DNA from: Erwinia sp039023475 | GTDB taxonomy: Bacteria; Pseudomonadota; Gammaproteobacteria; Enterobacterales; Enterobacteriaceae | Length of the DNA: 64,000 nt | Reading direction: 5' to 3' | Assembly (NCBI RefSeq): GCF_039023475.1 | Contig: NZ_JBCHVB010000004.1 | Span: 62,001-126,000, forward strand | Shown: positions 16,992-26,249 of the stretch, piece by piece | Layout of the letters: every line of letters begins with the position of its first letter | Position numbering within the stretch: position 1 is the first letter of the stretch | The notes under the pieces: model-generated | Database searches by the model: none | What the model saw: only the letters and a program-made list of their open reading frames with translations | Told to the model about the DNA's origin: nothing | Translations under genes and position numbers: made by a program

Positions 16992-18086
16992 TCAGGCTGC
17001 GGGAGCCTGGCAGTCGTTAATGGCTGCCAGAACGTGGGTATGCGACACGCCGCTGCGCACTTCGGCCTTACCTAAAGCCAGCGGAAGCACGAGGCGCAGT
17101 TCACCCGCCAGCACTTTTTTATCACGCAGCATATGCGGAAGATAGTCTTCTGCCTGCATGCTTTCCGGCCCATCAACCGGCAGGCCGGCACGCTGAAGCA
17201 GCGCGATGATTCTGTCTGTCTCTTCAGAAGAGAACTGCCCGAGGCGCTCCGCCGTCCGGGCGGCCATCACCATCCCGGCAGCCACGGCTTCGCCATGGAG
17301 CCAGTTGCCGTAGCCCATATGGGCTTCAATAGCGTGACCGTAGGTGTGCCCCAGGTTCAGCAGCGCACGCTGCCCCATTTCACGCTCATCGGCAGCCACC
17401 ACTTCCGCTTTCAGTTCGCAGCAGCGACGGATGCAGTAGGCCATAGCTTCGCCATCCAGCGCCATCAGCGCCTCCAGGTTTGCTTCCAGCCAGCTAAAAA
17501 ACGCACCGTCGAGGATAATGCCGTATTTGATCACCTCTGCCATACCCGACGCCAGCTCGCGCGGCGGCAGCGTATTGAGACAGTTGAGATCGATGACCAC
17601 CGAGGCCGGCTGATAAAATGCGCCGATCATGTTCTTGCCCAGCGGATGATTAACGGCTGTCTTACCGCCAACGGAGGAATCTACCTGGGAGAGTAGCGTC
17701 GTGGGAACCTGAATAAAACGTACGCCACGCTGGTAGCTTGCCGCGGCAAAGCCGGTCAGATCGCCAATTACCCCGCCGCCAAGGGCAATCAGGGTAGTGT
17801 CACGACCATGGGGCTTTTCCAGCAGGGCTGTGAAGACCTGATCCATAACCGACAGCGTTTTGAACTGTTCGCCATCCGGCAGGATAACCTGATCAGTCAG
17901 TACGCCAGCGCTTTCAAGCCGCTGGCGTACTGAAGAAAGATAGAGCGGGGCCAGCGTCTGGTTAGTCACCAGCATGGCCCGATCGCCCGCCTTAAGCGGC
18001 CAAAAGGAGTCCGGATCGTTGAACAATCCGGCAGCGATGGTGATGGGGTAACTGCGTTCCCCCAAAGTGACGGTAATCTTCTCCAT
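16992..18086 (-). CDS. aroB: 3-dehydroquinate synthase
   Basis: Second step of the shikimate pathway: cyclises DAHP to 3-dehydroquinate using NAD and a divalent metal. It has 364 residues (E. coli 362). Visible marks are DGEQFKT, the NAD loop ALGGGVIGDLTGFAAASYQRG near residue 100, PTTLLSQVDSSVGGKTAVNHPLGKNMIG, and the metal ligands around GMAEVIKYG and NLGHTYGHAIE. It follows aroK by 49 bp and precedes damX by 92 bp. Confidence 0.97.
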   Translation of the reverse strand: MEKITVTLGERSYPITIAAGLFNDPDSFWPLKAGDRAMLVTNQTLAPLYLSSVRQRLESAGVLTDQVILPDGEQFKTLSVMDQVFTALLEKPHGRDTTLIALGGGVIGDLTGFAAASYQRGVRFIQVPTTLLSQVDSSVGGKTAVNHPLGKNMIGAFYQPASVVIDLNCLNTLPPRELASGMAEVIKYGIILDGAFFSWLEANLEALMALDGEAMAYCIRRCCELKAEVVAADEREMGQRALLNLGHTYGHAIEAHMGYGNWLHGEAVAAGMVMAARTAERLGQFSSEETDRIIALLQRAGLPVDGPESMQAEDYLPHMLRDKKVLAGELRLVLPLALGKAEVRSGVSHTHVLAAINDCQAPAA

Positions 18087-18135
18087 GACGCTGTTTCACC
18101 TTTTTACTGAAGCCTACAGGCGGTCAGAGCCAGGA

Positions 18136-18657
18136 TCAGCTCTTTTCCAACATGTTGATAATCTGATTCGCGACCACTTTAGCACTCTGGTCGTCGGTAC
18201 GAATCGTCACGTCGGCAATCTCTTCGTAAAGTGGATTACGCTCATCGGCCAGCGCTTCAAGCACCTCACGCGGGGGTGAGTCTACCTGGAGCAAAGGGCG
18301 TTTTTTGTCACGCTGCGTGCGCGCCAGCTGTTTTTCGATGGTGGTTTCCAGATACACCACTACGCCGCGAGCCGAAAGACGATTACGCGTTTCACGTGAT
18401 TTAACTGAGCCGCCACCGGTCGCCAGCACGATGCCCTGCTTCTCGGTGAGTTCGTTGATAATTTTTTCTTCGCGATCGCGGAAGCCTTCTTCGCCTTCGA
18501 CGTCGAACACCCAACCCACATCCGCTCCGGTACGTCGCTCAATTTCTTGATCGGAATCGTAAAATTCCATATTGAGTTGCTGAGCTAACTGACGCCCAAT
18601 AGTGCTTTTGCCGGCACCCATAGGCCCAACCAGAAAGATATTGCGTTTCTCTGCCAT
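18136..18657 (-). CDS. aroK: Shikimate kinase I
   Basis: Phosphorylates shikimate to shikimate-3-phosphate. It has 173 residues, the same as E. coli AroK. GPMGAGKSTIG near residue 11 is the P-loop; FYDSDQEIERRTGADVGWVF carries the Walker-B-like Asp and the substrate site; ATGGGSV is also typical. I chose the ATG at 18657 from family similarity, since the 15 extra upstream codons are not conserved. It is the first gene of the dam superoperon and is preceded by a good promoter. Confidence 0.96.
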   Translation of the reverse strand: MAEKRNIFLVGPMGAGKSTIGRQLAQQLNMEFYDSDQEIERRTGADVGWVFDVEGEEGFRDREEKIINELTEKQGIVLATGGGSVKSRETRNRLSARGVVVYLETTIEKQLARTQRDKKRPLLQVDSPPREVLEALADERNPLYEEIADVTIRTDDQSAKVVANQIINMLEKS

Positions 18658-19045
18658 TTTTTCGGTATTACTAAGACAATTCGTTAATGATACCCCGTCC
18701 AACCGGACAGGACATGAACTGAAACCTCATGAGCGATAGTGCGAGAGTCAGAGGAAAATTATCTCAACACTGAAGGTGTTTTGGCAACCGATTAAATTGA
18801 CCTTGCCCATTGCGCGCAAAAAGGCCGCGTTTCAGTCCGCTTCATTTATCAGCCCGATGTCACTGCATCGGCTACGCCGGTTGCGCACGATAAAAAACGG
18901 GTTATATGCATCTTCTAAAGCCAAACCGAGGCCCATAAATCAAAATCGCTAAACCTTGTAAGCTAATTCCGCTCTTGCGTCAAACGCATATGATAGCAAT
19001 CAGGGAAAAAAGCGCCCGGTTCCTCAGTTTGGACGAAAAAAAACA
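18658..19045. other. 388-bp intergenic region between aroK and hofQ
   Basis: It holds the aroK promoter (separate entry) and a hairpin near 18852-18873 (CCGATG / CATCGG). I see no open frame with a ribosome site and no terminator with a clear T-run after hofQ would lie here, since hofQ ends at its lower-numbered side. The rest is AT-rich and unassigned. Confidence 0.6.
18758..18787 (-). promoter_or_regulatory. Promoter of aroK and the dam superoperon
   Basis: On the minus strand TTGCCA (18787-18782) and GATAAT (18763-18758), each 5/6 matches to consensus, are 18 bp apart. Transcription would start near 18751, leaving a leader of about 94 nt before aroK. Confidence 0.65.
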
Positions 19046-20293
19046 TTACTCGTCACGAATCAGCCTTGGTGTGATGAAGATCACTAATTCCCGGCGTTTT
19101 TGCTCCCGAATGTCATAGCGGAAAAGCGCGCCGAGCAGCGGGATATCGCCGATGACGGGCACCTTTTTTTGCCCACTGGCGCTGTGCTGCTGGAAAATGC
19201 CGCCCAGCGCCAGCGTTTCACCATCTCTGAGCGTGACCTGAGTCTGAATTTCCTGTTTATCTATCGCCAGGTACTCCCCTTCTCCGCTGCGCATGGTCCT
19301 GCCAGGCACATTCTGGCTGATGTGTAATTTCAGCAAAATCCGATCGTTGGCCTGGACCACTGGCGTAACGTCCATGCCCAGCACCGCCTCCTTAAATTCA
19401 ACCGACGTGCTGCCGCTGGTGCCGGATGAGACTTCGTACGGGATTTCCGTTCCCTGCTTGATGCTCGCAGCCTGCCGGTGCGAGGTAAAGAGGTGCGGGC
19501 TGGCTATGATCTCCAGCTTGTTCTCCTGTTCCAGCGCGCTCAGTTCCAGATCCAGCAGCTTGCCGTTCAGCCTGCCGAGGGTAAACCCTGCGGCGATCGC
19601 CGGATCGGTGACGCCCAGATCAACCCGCAGCTGGCTGGCTCTTAACGCGCGCGTGACCTGTTCCTCTCCCTGCATTCCCCAGCGCACGCCCAGCTCCCGC
19701 AGACTTTCCTCACTTATCGTGACGATATGGGCGGACAGCTCAACCTGCTCAAGCGGCACGTCAAGCGCGCTGACCCAGCGCTGCGTCTCAGCAAGGGCCG
19801 CTGGCGTATCCCTCAGCAGCAGGCTGTTGGTGCGTTCGTCCACGGTGACGCTGCCGCGTGGCGTCATCAGCCTGCTCCGTTCGGCCTGAAGGCTGGCGTT
19901 CACCGCTTTCGCATCGGCAAACCGCAGCGTCAGCGCAAGCGTTTCCAGCGGCTGTGCGTTTTTCGCCTCCTCTTTTTGCGCCGCCCGCTGGCGTTTTTGC
20001 TCCTGCTGCCAGCTTTGCGGATAGACCATCAGAATATTGCCTTCCGTTTCCACCGTGAGCCGGTTCATTTTCGCCACCAGCTTTAGCGCCTGGCGCCAGG
20101 GGACCTTTTCCAGCCTGAGCGATACGGTGCCTTCCACGCCGGGTGCCAGCATAAGGTTCAGCTTCTGATAGGCGGCTAACGCCTGCAAAACCTGGCCGAC
20201 AGGGGCTTCATCGAACGTCAGCGACAGCGGCGCCGTGGTGGCGTAAAGCGGTCTGAGACCGAGCAGCATCAGCAGACAGATCGTCCTGATCAT
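19046..20293 (-). CDS. hofQ: HofQ, PilQ-like outer-membrane secretin
   Basis: Secretin homologue forming an outer-membrane channel for DNA uptake and its use as a nutrient. It has 415 residues (E. coli 412). A signal peptide (MIRTICLLMLLGLRPLYA) is followed by a STN-type N-domain (LTFDEAPVGQVLQALAAYQ), an N1-like domain, and the C-terminal secretin core with VPVIGDIPLLGALFR. I chose the ATG at 20293, which has AAGGAAA upstream and starts the signal peptide; the longer frame runs inside hofP. It overlaps hofP by 86 bp. Confidence 0.92.
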   Translation of the reverse strand: MIRTICLLMLLGLRPLYATTAPLSLTFDEAPVGQVLQALAAYQKLNLMLAPGVEGTVSLRLEKVPWRQALKLVAKMNRLTVETEGNILMVYPQSWQQEQKRQRAAQKEEAKNAQPLETLALTLRFADAKAVNASLQAERSRLMTPRGSVTVDERTNSLLLRDTPAALAETQRWVSALDVPLEQVELSAHIVTISEESLRELGVRWGMQGEEQVTRALRASQLRVDLGVTDPAIAAGFTLGRLNGKLLDLELSALEQENKLEIIASPHLFTSHRQAASIKQGTEIPYEVSSGTSGSTSVEFKEAVLGMDVTPVVQANDRILLKLHISQNVPGRTMRSGEGEYLAIDKQEIQTQVTLRDGETLALGGIFQQHSASGQKKVPVIGDIPLLGALFRYDIREQKRRELVIFITPRLIRDE

Positions 20294-20660
20294 AACGATT
20301 TCCTTGTAATGTGATTTTCCTGAGGAGCCCGCACCCTTGCAGCGCTTCAACGGTAATACTCCGGGCTTCAACCTTAAGCAGTCGCCAGTGAGCATCCAGC
20401 AATGCCGCCGGTCGGCGCGGCTGCCACTTACCGTTGGCATCCACCAGCCAGGCGAGGTAATCGGCGTCCCGTCCGATAATTCCCCGTAGCCGCCATGTTT
20501 GTGGCGGCTCTTCGCCCGGCGTGCATATTGGTGATGACGGTGGCCTGAACGGATCCCGTCCGGTAGCGGGGCCGCTGGCTGCCGCGGTGCTGGCGATGCT
20601 GATGCTGATGATCACGGTGACGATCGTCGTCAGTGCTGTCCGGTGAAATTCAGATCTCAT
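20208..20660 (-). CDS. hofP: HofP, PilP-like protein
   Basis: A 150-residue protein with a hydrophobic N-terminal segment (about 9-28), then GRDPFRPP and WRLRGIIGRD, the pattern of E. coli HofP and of PilP-type proteins that link the inner-membrane complex to the secretin. It overlaps hofO by 11 bp and hofQ by 86 bp. The last ~28 residues are encoded inside hofQ and are weakly constrained; E. coli HofP is shorter (134). The identification rests on operon position and the DPFRPP segment. Confidence 0.82.
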   Translation of the reverse strand: MRSEFHRTALTTIVTVIISISIASTAAASGPATGRDPFRPPSSPICTPGEEPPQTWRLRGIIGRDADYLAWLVDANGKWQPRRPAALLDAHWRLLKVEARSITVEALQGCGLLRKITLQGNRYDQDDLSADAARSQTALRHHGAAVADVR

Positions 20661-21153
20661 CAGCCACTTCCAGCGTCATTTGCAGACGAAGCTGCTCCCC
20701 CTCTCGCCGGAGGCTGAAGTGCCGGAGCGCAATACCGGCATGCCGCTCGCTTAAATAAAGAAGAACGTTTTTGGCCTGCGTCCAGCTGAGCAGCAGCGTG
20801 AGGCTGCCGCCATGGCCATCCGGCTGCCAGAGCAGGAGCTCTCCGCCAGCTTGTTCAAGCAGCCCCAGCAGAGAGAAGGCGTGCCTCTGCGCTTCGCGCG
20901 CTGCCGCCTCCAGCCCGGCAATGTCCGCCGCAATAACGCTAAGAGCACCATACTGGCGCGTCTGCGGCAAAATGCTGCGGTAGTGACGCATCGCCTCGCT
21001 CTTTTTGCTGGCGATAACAGCAGCTTCTGCGCTGGCGGGACGCGCCCAAAGCAGCCACACGATAAAAGTCATCAGGCCCCCACACAGAAGGCAGTACGCG
21101 AATCTCTGCCAGCGCGCCAGGGCAAGCCAGCCGCTCAGGAACCGGTTATTCAT
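20650..21153 (-). CDS. hofO: HofO, PilO-like protein
   Basis: A 167-residue bitopic protein: a short cytoplasmic N-terminus, one membrane segment (about 17-36, FAYCLLCGGLMTFIVWLLWA), then a periplasmic coiled-coil and ferredoxin-like region, as in PilO. The ATG at 21153 follows GGGGAAGG; an upstream ATG at 21204 lies inside hofN. It overlaps hofN by 8 bp and is followed by hofP. It is thought to form the inner-membrane alignment complex with HofN. Confidence 0.82.
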   Translation of the reverse strand: MNNRFLSGWLALARWQRFAYCLLCGGLMTFIVWLLWARPASAEAAVIASKKSEAMRHYRSILPQTRQYGALSVIAADIAGLEAAAREAQRHAFSLLGLLEQAGGELLLWQPDGHGGSLTLLLSWTQAKNVLLYLSERHAGIALRHFSLRREGEQLRLQMTLEVADEI

Positions 21154-21691
21154 CCGCGCCTTCCCCGGTTCGTACTGCGCCAGCCAGACTGAAGCGGATC
21201 CCATGCTGTTTGTCCAGGCTGACTTTTTCCGTTCTCACCTCCCGGAAAAGATGAGCTGACTGCAGGCGCTGACGAAAGTCATGCATCTCGCGTATTCCCC
21301 TGCTGAAGCCCTTCAGGCTGAGGCCCGCCGCGTTTTGGCTTATCTCGCTTAACCAGAGTGTTTCAGGCATCTGCTCCGCCAGATCGCGGGCAAACAGATA
21401 CCACTCCAGCATTTTCTGCTGCTGCGCCTGTCGGGTGGCCATTGACTGCTGAAGCTGTTGTTTTTGCTGAGTGAGCGCTACTGCGCGCGCTTTCAGGGTG
21501 CTGAGCTGCTGAGTGGCTCCCTGCCAGCCTGCCACGATATGCTGATTTTGCGCATTTACGGCTCGCTGTCCTGACGCCTGGAGAAAGACGCTGGCGGGCA
21601 GCAGGGCTAAAAGAGCCGGCAGGAGTAAGGCCCGCGTGCGCTGCGCCAGCCGCTGGCGACGTCGCCAGGGAAGAAAATTGACCCAGACCAT
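21146..21691 (-). CDS. hofN: HofN, PilN-like protein
   Basis: The 181-residue protein begins with VNFLPWR, the PilN/GspL-type motif that binds the PilM-like partner. Next come one membrane segment (about 22-40), a Gln-rich coiled coil (about 60-100), and a periplasmic domain with LWLSEISQNAAGLSLKGF. E. coli HofN has 179 residues. It overlaps hofM by one base and hofO by 8 bp, so the operon is translationally coupled. Confidence 0.85.
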   Translation of the reverse strand: MVWVNFLPWRRRQRLAQRTRALLLPALLALLPASVFLQASGQRAVNAQNQHIVAGWQGATQQLSTLKARAVALTQQKQQLQQSMATRQAQQQKMLEWYLFARDLAEQMPETLWLSEISQNAAGLSLKGFSRGIREMHDFRQRLQSAHLFREVRTEKVSLDKQHGIRFSLAGAVRTGEGADE

Positions 21692-22518
21692 CAGGCATCT
21701 TCCGGTCTGAGGGCCAGCCCGGCGGCCAGCGTAAAGGCACCGGCGTACAGGGGAAGCGGCGGCTGCTTCTGTGCCAGTGCCTCCAGCGGATTGAGCGCCA
21801 GCGTGCCCGGAGGAAGGTTATCTTCTCCGATGGCGCTATAGTAAATCGTGGTGATTTCCGGCAGATGCTGCGCCCGGAGCGTGGCGAAATCGGGCACCTC
21901 CTGCCGCGAACGCCATCCCCATTTTTGCCCCACCAGATCCCCTGCGTACCACAGCCAGTGATCTTCCAGCCGGTGAACCAGCGCCGTTGCAGGCTGGGGA
22001 CGCAGCGCTTGTGATATCGCGCAAAGCCCGGCAGGCGTCAGCTCCATGACCTGAGGCGTTAACCGCGCCCCGGCGAGGCAGTCAAGCCAGCTTTGCAGGG
22101 CGTCGCGCCGGGTGGCCGTCACGCAAAGCTGCCCGCGATTTTCCTGCGGCTGACGGTAATCCATCACCAGCCGCTCCAGCTCAATTGGGAAAAATCGCCT
22201 CGCCGCGGCGGCGATATAGCTGCTACGCTCTGGCTCGCCTAATTGCCTGCCCGGCAGGTCAAGATGCCGCTGTAATACCAGCTGCGGCGGAAACCCCACG
22301 CGAAGCGAGATCCGGTAAGGCAGGCGTTTTCGCCACTGCCGGAGTACGGTAATGACCGCGTCGGGGCGTTGCAGCAGCCCGTTTGTTAACGTATCTTGCG
22401 GCAGCACTTGTTGCCACCAGTGGCGAAGTTGCCAGCCGTTTCGACGGCGCTGGATGCCGAGGGCGCAAAGTTGCCCGTTCTGAATATCCAGCCCGACTTG
22501 CCATGTCCGAAATGCCAT
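21691..22518 (-). CDS. hofM: HofM, PilM-like actin-fold protein
   Basis: The first gene of hofMNOPQ, with 275 residues. The N-terminus (WQVGLDIQNGQLCALGIQ) is the actin-like phosphate-1 segment of PilM; the middle part includes a conserved RFFPIELERLVMDYR stretch. PilM proteins bind the cytoplasmic tail of PilN. In E. coli the operon (also called com) is needed to use DNA as a carbon source. It diverges from mrcA across 119 bp. Confidence 0.85.
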   Translation of the reverse strand: MAFRTWQVGLDIQNGQLCALGIQRRRNGWQLRHWWQQVLPQDTLTNGLLQRPDAVITVLRQWRKRLPYRISLRVGFPPQLVLQRHLDLPGRQLGEPERSSYIAAAARRFFPIELERLVMDYRQPQENRGQLCVTATRRDALQSWLDCLAGARLTPQVMELTPAGLCAISQALRPQPATALVHRLEDHWLWYAGDLVGQKWGWRSRQEVPDFATLRAQHLPEITTIYYSAIGEDNLPPGTLALNPLEALAQKQPPLPLYAGAFTLAAGLALRPEDA

Positions 22519-22637
22519 TTAGCGCGGTCTCCCTGTCGTCAGCGGTTAAAAGGACGTATCCAAGCTCATGGCTAGCCTTTATACTACCGCGCGATTGTTT
22601 ATAAACTGCCCAATCGACTCAAAATGGAAAATATCAG

Positions 22638-25187
22638 GTGAAGTTCGTAAAGTATTTTTTGATCCTTGCAGTGTGTTGCATTTTGCTTGGAGCAGGCTCG
22701 ATTTATGGTCTCTACAAATATATAGAGCCGCAGCTGCCCGACGTCGCCACGCTGAAAGATGTTCGTCTTCAGACGCCGATGCAGGTTTACAGCGCCGACA
22801 ATGAGCTGATCGCTCAGTACGGTGAGAAACGCCGCATCCCGCTACAGCTGCAGGAAATTCCTCCTGTGATGATTAAAGCGTTTATTGCGACTGAAGACAG
22901 CCGCTTCTATGAACACCACGGCGTCGACCCTATTGGTATTTTCCGCGCGGCAAGCGTCGCGTTGCTCTCCGGCCATGCGTCTCAGGGCGCCAGTACCATT
23001 ACCCAGCAGCTGGCCCGTAACTTCTTCCTCAGTCCGGAACGGACGCTGATGCGTAAAATCAAGGAAGCCTTCCTTGCTATCCGTATTGAGCAGATGATGA
23101 GCAAGGATGAGATCCTTGAACTCTATCTGAATAAAATCTATCTCGGCTACCGCGCCTACGGCGTGGGGGCAGCGGCACAGGTTTACTTTGGTAAGGATGT
23201 CGATCGGCTCTCGCTGAGTGAAATGGCGATGATCGCGGGCCTGCCTAAAGCCCCCTCGACCTTTAATCCGCTCTACTCAAACGAGCGTGCGACGCAGCGT
23301 CGTAACGTCGTTCTGGCCCGAATGCTTGATCAGCATTACATCAGCCAGTTCCAGTATGAAGAGGCCCGTAACACGCCGATTGAGGCCAATTATCACGCGC
23401 CACAAATCGCCTTTTCCGCGCCTTATCTGACCGAGCTGGTGCGTCAGGAAATGATCAAACGCTATGGGGAAAATGCCTATAACGACGGATTTAAGGTGAC
23501 GACCACCATTACCCGTAAGCTTCAGCTGGCCGCACAGAAATCGGTGCAGGATAACGTGATGGCCTATGATATGCGTCACGGCTATCGTGGCCCCTCTAAA
23601 GTGATGTGGAAAGTGGGGGAAGCCGCCTGGGACCGTACGGCGATATTGAAAGCCCTTAAGGCGCTGCCCGTCTACGGGCCGCTGATCCCGGCGGTCGTTA
23701 CCGGTGCCGACCGCGATGAAGCTACAGCGCTGTTACGCGACGGTACTACCGTTACCCTGGGCCTGCCCGGCGTACGCTGGGCGCGTCCTTATAAATCTGA
23801 CACCTTGCAGGGCCGCACGCCCCGTTCAGTGACGGAAGTGGTTCAGTCTGGTCAGCAGATCTGGGTGCGGAAAGTGGATAATGACTGGTGGCTGGGTCAG
23901 GTTCCGGACGTTAACTCTTCGCTGGTTTCACTCGATCCGCAAAATGGTGCCGTCAGGGCGCTGGTGGGCGGTTTCGATTTTAATTTGAGTAAATTCAACC
24001 GCGCCACCCAGGCACTGCGTCAGGTGGGTTCAAATATCAAACCCTTCCTCTACACCGCGGCGATGGATCGGGGTCTGACGCTGGCCTCAATCCTGAACGA
24101 CGTGCCGATTTCCCGCTGGGATGCTGGCGCCGGGTCGGACTGGCGTCCCAAGAACTCACCGGCGACCTATGATGGCCCGATCCGTTTACGTCAGGGACTG
24201 GGTCAGTCTAAAAACGTGGTGATGGTGCGCGCGATGCGCGCGATGGGCGTCGATTATGCCGCTGAATACCTTCAGCGCTTCGGCTTCCCGGCGCAGAATA
24301 TCGTCCATACCGAGTCGCTGGCGCTGGGTTCCGCTTCGTTTACGCCGTTGCAAATGGCGCGGGGTTACGCCGTGATGGCAAACGGCGGCTTCCTGGTAAA
24401 TCCTTACTTCATCAGCAAAATTGAAGATGAGCAGGGCAAGACGCTATTCGAAGAGAAACCGAAAATTGCCTGTCCCGAGTGTAATCTTCCGGTGGTCTAC
24501 GGCGAGACCAAAAAGGCCGTTGCGCTGAGCGAAGACAGCGTTGAAAACGTTGCCGTTTCTCAGGAAGGTCGCAACGCAGCCGTGCCGCAGCCTAAGCTTG
24601 AGCAGGTCCCTCAGCCCGGCCAGCAGTCTGGCGAACAGCAGTATGCGCCGCACGTTATCAATACGCCGCTCTCGTTCCTGATTAAAAGCGCGCTGAATTC
24701 CAATATCTTTGGTGAGCCGGGCTGGATGGGCACCGGCTGGCGGGCGGCCCGCGATCTGAAGCGTAACGATATCGGCGGTAAAACCGGCACAACCAACAGT
24801 TCGAAAGACGCCTGGTTCTCCGGCTATGGTCCGGGCGTGGTCACCACTGTCTGGATTGGCTTTGACGATCACCGGCGCAACCTGGGGCGCAGCACCGCCT
24901 CCGGCGCGATCAAAGATCAAATCTCAGGCTACGAGGGTGGTGCAAAAAGCGCCCAGCCCGCCTGGAATGACTATATGAAGGCCGCGCTTGACGGCGTTCC
25001 GGTTCAGCCGCTGACGCCGCCAGAGGGCGTGGTGACGGTCAATATCGACCGCCGCACTGGCAAACTGGCTAACGGCGGCAACAGCCGTCAGGAATACTTT
25101 ATCGAGGGTACCCAGCCGACCGAATATTCCGTTAACGACGTGGGAACGACGCTGATGGATAACGGCCAGAGCCACGAACTCTTCTGA
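22638..25187 (+). CDS. mrcA: Penicillin-binding protein 1A, bifunctional transglycosylase/transpeptidase
   Basis: Polymerises and cross-links peptidoglycan. It has 849 residues (E. coli 850) and starts with GTG, as in E. coli. After one N-terminal membrane anchor (about 5-26) comes the GT51 domain with catalytic Glu86 in ATEDSRFYEHHG and GASTITQQLARN. An OB-like region follows, then the transpeptidase with SxxK in GSNIKP (about 465), and KTGT in GGKTGTTNSSKDAW (about 715). It is divergent from hofM and ends in a strong terminator. Confidence 0.97.
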   Translation: MKFVKYFLILAVCCILLGAGSIYGLYKYIEPQLPDVATLKDVRLQTPMQVYSADNELIAQYGEKRRIPLQLQEIPPVMIKAFIATEDSRFYEHHGVDPIGIFRAASVALLSGHASQGASTITQQLARNFFLSPERTLMRKIKEAFLAIRIEQMMSKDEILELYLNKIYLGYRAYGVGAAAQVYFGKDVDRLSLSEMAMIAGLPKAPSTFNPLYSNERATQRRNVVLARMLDQHYISQFQYEEARNTPIEANYHAPQIAFSAPYLTELVRQEMIKRYGENAYNDGFKVTTTITRKLQLAAQKSVQDNVMAYDMRHGYRGPSKVMWKVGEAAWDRTAILKALKALPVYGPLIPAVVTGADRDEATALLRDGTTVTLGLPGVRWARPYKSDTLQGRTPRSVTEVVQSGQQIWVRKVDNDWWLGQVPDVNSSLVSLDPQNGAVRALVGGFDFNLSKFNRATQALRQVGSNIKPFLYTAAMDRGLTLASILNDVPISRWDAGAGSDWRPKNSPATYDGPIRLRQGLGQSKNVVMVRAMRAMGVDYAAEYLQRFGFPAQNIVHTESLALGSASFTPLQMARGYAVMANGGFLVNPYFISKIEDEQGKTLFEEKPKIACPECNLPVVYGETKKAVALSEDSVENVAVSQEGRNAAVPQPKLEQVPQPGQQSGEQQYAPHVINTPLSFLIKSALNSNIFGEPGWMGTGWRAARDLKRNDIGGKTGTTNSSKDAWFSGYGPGVVTTVWIGFDDHRRNLGRSTASGAIKDQISGYEGGAKSAQPAWNDYMKAALDGVPVQPLTPPEGVVTVNIDRRTGKLANGGNSRQEYFIEGTQPTEYSVNDVGTTLMDNGQSHELF

Positions 25188-25203
25188 TCGACAGCAGCAA
25201 AAA

Positions 25204-25229
25204 GGACGCGCCGGCCAGACCGGGCGTCC
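25204..25229 (+). other. Hairpin after mrcA
   Basis: GGACGC (25204-25209) pairs with GCGTCC (25224-25229) in the mrcA 3' region, upstream of the terminator. It may stabilise the transcript end; no other role is visible. Confidence 0.3.
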
Positions 25230-25246
25230 CTGAAGAGAAACAGCAG

Positions 25247-25275
25247 GAGCGGGCTACGAAGCCCGCTCTTTTTTT
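25247..25275. terminator. Terminator between mrcA and nudE
   Basis: GAGCGGGCT (25247-25255) pairs perfectly with AGCCCGCTC (25260-25268), followed by seven T. It serves mrcA and overlaps the nudE stop at its edge. Confidence 0.9.
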
Positions 25276-25840
25276 AATAGCTCACTCTGCCCTGCTTCAC
25301 CAGCCATTCGCGGACCAGAAACAAAGCACTCACGTTGCGGGCTTCGCGGAAATCGGGTTCCTGAAGCAGCCCCAGCAAATTGTCCAGCGGCCAGCGTATC
25401 TGCGGCAGCGGTTCTGGCTCATCCCCTTCCAGCTTTTCTTCGTAAAGGTTTTCAGCCACCACAATATTCATTTTGCTGGAAAAATAGGAAGGTGCCATCG
25501 TCAGCTTACCAAGCGTTTCCAGATTGCCGGCGCCGAATCCCGCCTCTTCTTTCAGTTCGCGATTAGCGGCTTCAAAAGGGGTTTCGCCGGGATCGATCAA
25601 CCCTTTCGGAAACCCCAGCTCATAGCACTCCAGACCGACGGCATACTCCTGAATCAGGATAAGATGATTGTCGATAATGGGCACAATCATCACCGCTTCG
25701 CGGTCAGAGGGGCGCATCCGCTCATAAACGCGGCGGGCACCATTGCTGAATGCCAGGTCCACCGCCTCGACGGTAAAGAGCCGCGAGCGGGCCACGGTTT
25801 CCACGTTCAGGATTTCGGGTTTCTGTAACTTTCTGGTCAT
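25274..25840 (-). CDS. nudE: ADP compounds hydrolase (Nudix) NudE
   Basis: Hydrolyses ADP-ribose, Ap3A and NADH-type nucleotides. It has 188 residues (E. coli 186). The Nudix box is complete around residues 90-112: GLIDPGE, then REL.EEAGF, matching GX5EX7REUXEEXGU. I chose the ATG at 25840, since similarity to the family begins at KLQKPEILNVETVARS; the 19 upstream codons are not conserved. It converges with mrcA. Confidence 0.95.
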   Translation of the reverse strand: MTRKLQKPEILNVETVARSRLFTVEAVDLAFSNGARRVYERMRPSDREAVMIVPIIDNHLILIQEYAVGLECYELGFPKGLIDPGETPFEAANRELKEEAGFGAGNLETLGKLTMAPSYFSSKMNIVVAENLYEEKLEGDEPEPLPQIRWPLDNLLGLLQEPDFREARNVSALFLVREWLVKQGRVSY

Positions 25841-26249
25841 AGCGGCCCCAGGGAAAAGCCAAAAGTTGAGCATCTTAGCCCGTAAGTGACGGTACAAACA
25901 CCGTGATGCTTTCCATTGTGCGGCAGCGAAGAAAGGTTGCCAATCCTCTCGCGTATAATTTTATGCGCTGATAATCCCCCACCCGTTCAAGCTGGGAAGA
26001 TATCTAAATAAAGTCAACCAGACCATTTAAAAATAGGATAATGCCGATACTGAGACGCCGGTTCACTTGGTAAGCTTTGAACAGGGATTTATAATTTATT
26101 ATTCTAATTTTATGATTTTGCGCGCTATTTTTGTATACACAGCTAATTGCCAGCGCCGTCTAAACCCGCCACAATGTCCGTAATCTTATGAAGTTGGCAG
26201 GTAATCACCAAAATAACGACGGGAGTATCGTGGCAGGAATGAGGGAAGC
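25841..26249. other. 409-bp intergenic region between nudE and igaA
   Basis: A divergent promoter region. It is markedly AT-rich at about 26080-26140, with several TATAAT-like strings (for example TATAATTTATTATTC near 26090) that could feed igaA. The igaA ribosome site GAGGGAAG lies at its right end. I see no coding frame with a good start and no clear operator. Confidence 0.6.

Noticed and set aside
22519..22637. CRP-S site for hofM
   Set aside because: I looked for TGCGA-N6-TCGCA type sites in the divergent region but saw only weak partial matches.
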